This document shows, piece after piece, positions 7,737-10,157 of a DNA stretch of 10,157 bases. The first letter of the stretch is position 1; each line of letters begins with the position of its first letter. The notes below the pieces were generated by a model. It was given only the letters and a program-made list of their open reading frames with translations. It did not search any database and was not told the origin of the DNA. Source of the stretch: Euperipatoides rowelli (taxonomy: Eukaryota; Onychophora; Udeonychophora; Euonychophora; Peripatopsidae); the NCBI GenBank assembly GCA_003024985.2, contig PXIH01S0001569.1, one strand, 5' to 3'. The position numbers were made by a program, and so were the translations under genes.

Positions 7737-8452
7737 CATCAGTATAGAGTACTCCAGTATGTGTGTGTGTCTGTGATAGCCCCTCTTGTTTAATAAAACC
7801 TTGGTTCTTGTGACTGATTTGTATTAAATCTCTATACTATAATTAGTATACTATATATCTATATACTGTATATACATTTTTATAGGATAAGAATCATTTC
7901 TGGCTCCTAAAAATCTTTAATGAAAGAGATTCACCGTATATTCTAGGGGTAAATGTTATTGTTTGTTTTAATGACTTGACACCGAGTAATCAATTTATAC
8001 TTTTCACTCTATTACTTAAAGCAATTTTGGCATTTGGTTTAACATAAGAGATGGCCTATCTAGATCTAATATTGTTATAATGTGGAAAGACAGAGTGCTG
8101 TTATCAAAAGAACATGTTGTGTGCCGTGAGGCAGGGAAAAAGTCAGACATGAGCTCTGACCGATTCCTGTGGCGGTTGTAGGAATGTAGGTAGGACAACA
8201 TTGGGCAAGTGCTCGACAATCCCTACAATGTGTTTTTGAGATTTCCAAAAGTATCTGTCTTTCTCATTTTAACACATAGAAGTTCATACTCATTTTGTTA
8301 TTTTACATCAAACAGGAAAGTGATGTCATAGAGCTTAATTTTCAGAATGACTCAAATACAGGAAGTCGAGTAAATGTCGTGCATAACAATTTAAGAAAAT
8401 ATTTTTTTTGTAGAATAATTAATTAAATGAAGTATAGACTAGGCTAAAAGCT
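7737..8452. other. Non-coding stretch; short TG microsatellite and TA-rich palindromic run
   Basis: No gene is supported. A short TGTGTG run lies near 7759-7770 and an alternating TATA/CTATA region near 7838-7880. Bases about 8090-8230 are less AT-rich and contain a 67-codon minus-strand open frame (8016-8219) without domain, splice or composition support. Confidence 0.55.
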
Positions 8453-8870
8453 AAGTACTTTGCACATCGATTTGTGCATCTTTCTGATGTCACATTCTGG
8501 TTCAAAATCAGGAGTATGATGTCATGCAAATCTAATATTATATAGTTCCAAATATAAAGGTCCTATGACGTTGTTTGTGGCCGGAGCACTTCGGCAAAAA
8601 TCAAAAAATGATATAATTTAAAGAAAAAACATGAAGTACTTTATGCATTGATCTGGGAATCTTAATGAGCTTACATCTGGCTCAAAATTGGTAGGTATGA
8701 TGTCCTACATATCTAATATCAAGATTTTGAAGATCATCGCTCATCAGAAAGAGGGGCATGACACTTAGTCAAAAATCCTAAAAAGTAAAGTACTTTGTGC
8801 ATCAATTTTCACGCCTTAAATCAATTCAAATGGGTAGGTAGATGTGATATCATCCTACCTGTTCTATATA
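8453..8870. repeat. Decayed tandem repeat, ~3 copies of 155-180 bp
   Basis: Copies start at AAGTACTTTGCACATCG (8453), AAGTACTTTATGCATTG (8634) and AAGTACTTTGTGCATCA (8788). The first two then share CTGGNTCAAAATNNG, then TATGATGTC and ATCTAATAT, and each ends near a GTCAAAAATCCTA-like word. The third keeps TTCAAATGGGTAGGTA and a variant GATGTGATATCAT. Spacing of 181 and 154 bp shows indels, so the array is old. Confidence 0.7.
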
Positions 8871-8926
8871 TACCGAAGCATGAGTTCATGTGATCACCCT
8901 TAAAGGTCAAATGTAANGATAAGCCT

Positions 8927-8990
8927 GTTACATTAAAGTTTCTAAAAATAGTTCATAGATGGCGCTGTTACCGGCTTCGGAAAATACAGG
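8927..8990. repeat. Second copy of the TAGATGGCGCTGTTAC repeat
   Basis: Bases 8939-8981 match 7358-7400 with three substitutions in 43. The preceding CCTGTTAC resembles the subrepeats of the first copy but lacks the GGGCATCAAAC part. An ambiguous base lies ten bases upstream, at 8917. Confidence 0.75.
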
Positions 8991-10157
8991 CTTCAGAACA
9001 TGCTCTTTACAATTAATATATAGTATTATTATAATTGGCGATCAATTAAATTTTAGAGGAATGATTGGAAGTAATTCTTTCTTAGTGGAGAAGTTCTTAA
9101 AAACAATTCTGATATAAATTATCACATGTGATATATCAACTGCGCTATGCTAGCTGTTAATAGGTGACAAATTTTTTTAAAAAAAAAAAATCCTTAAAAC
9201 TTTATCGGTGAATGCCTTTCCGGCTCATCTATTTATTATCAGTTTGCTGTTATTTAAATATCACTATTACATATCAATTAAATCCTGAAACTCTTCCCTA
9301 TAAGTTCCTGAATGTTGAATGTTTGAAGCTCACTAATTCAACTTCTGGTAAGTTTAAGAGTTTAAAAGTTTAATTATAAGCAGGACAGACTTCATGTTGA
9401 TGCTCACCAGTTGAAAGCCACATGAAAACATGAAGCCGTTTATTAAAAAAAAACTCACTATTAACAAGTGATTGGGAGGAAATCAGTATATTTATCCTCA
9501 TTTATTATTATTGAATTACAAATATAGTAGATGCTAAAAATAGTTTGTAAAAATAAATCAAGATGAAGACATTAGCGTTATTGTATAGCAATAAGAATAG
9601 GCAAAAATATTAGTAAATCATTGCAAAGTGTCTGCCGTCTCTCTATCAATACATACAGCCCATTTTTTTTATAATAGATGTTTATATTTTAAATTTCAGT
9701 ATCAATAAAATTTTAATGGCTATTTAATAATTTTAAAGATCTGCAATAAGGTTAACGTTAACAAGCAGTATGTCTTCTTACAAGCACAAATCTGGCTAAA
9801 AGTTTATTAATGTTTCCTACATATTATATTTCTAAAAAAAAAAATATGTCTATATTATATAAAAAAAAAATGAGGCCCAAAAATGGGTTAGCTTACTGCT
9901 GATTCTGGCAGTTGTATATAACTAGTTGGCCTATACTTCTTTCAAACATAAGAATTTCGTGGAATATAATAATTTACATTGCTTTTAACAGCTAATGAAA
10001 TAAAATAAACTAGGAACTGAGACATATTAACACAAGAACCGTCATTCCATGATTCTCAATAGATCTTTGTTAACCCTGCAGTAGTCGCGGTATCTGTGAG
10101 ATACACATTGCACCTTTAAAAATTAATTTCTAGCTAATGTGCAGAGCTAGAATATTA
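8991..10157. other. AT-rich non-coding stretch
   Basis: No gene, RNA or transposon end is recognised. There are A and T homopolymers (about 9175-9190, 9834-9844, 9861-9870) and a 9-bp inverted repeat CTTCATGTT/AACATGAAG at 9390-9398 and 9427-9435 that could be chance. It probably lies in an upstream intron of the minus-strand gene or in its 5' flank; which of these cannot be decided here. Confidence 0.5.

Noticed and set aside
8016-8219. 67-codon minus-strand open frame
   Set aside because: No support beyond being open.
9390-9435. 9-bp inverted repeat CTTCATGTT/AACATGAAG as a structured RNA
   Set aside because: The stem is short with a 28-base loop in AT-rich DNA. Chance is likely.
9896-9937. 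A 42-bp minus-strand exon reading KYRPTSYIQLPESA before GTAAGC
   Set aside because: The donor is plausible, but the acceptor is weak and there is no independent link to the two called exons. It could be worth testing with RNA reads.

Overview
This looks like an animal (metazoan) nuclear genomic window: very AT-rich, mostly non-coding, with spliced exons on the minus strand, GT-AG introns, two minisatellite arrays and remnants of cut-and-paste DNA transposons. Nothing bacterial is visible (no dense ORFs, operons or Shine-Dalgarno sites). Scattered GGCCTA-type words and repeats carrying the core TAGATGGCGCTGTTAC remind me of marine invertebrate genomes, but I cannot name a taxon from sequence alone.

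Layout. Bases 1-1044 are AT-rich intron or 3' flank of a minus-strand gene. Two internal exons of that gene lie at 3556-3665 (upstream) and 1045-1281 (downstream). They are separated by a 2,274-bp GT-AG intron and join exactly in phase 2, giving a 115-residue open, Ser/Asn/Pro-rich segment of a protein I do not recognise. That intron carries an 11-copy minisatellite of about 67 bp (2355-3096) and a small inverted-repeat segment (about 3307-3439).

Upstream of the exons, 3772-6227 is a repeat complex. It starts with a truncated left end of a non-autonomous, hAT-like transposon (3780-3946), which runs into a 5-copy, roughly 101-bp minisatellite (3948-4451). AT-rich filler and an ATTTGCAT-rich stretch follow, then a complete 502-bp copy of the same transposon family (5718-6219). 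The outermost ends of the complex are flanked by a perfect 8-bp repeat, AACATATA, so the whole 2.44 kb may have inserted as one composite element. This is the most interesting structure in the window.

Bases 6228-10157 hold no gene I can support. They contain a GC-rich repeat-like island (6976-7095), a 43-bp dispersed repeat in two copies (7358-7400 and 8939-8981), one end of a Charlie-type hAT element with a matching target site (7474-7736), and a decayed tandem repeat with TGATGTCA-like words (8453-8870). The rest is plain AT-rich sequence. Ambiguous bases at 3947, 7470-7473 and 8917 sit at or near repeat copies, so assembly error should be considered there.
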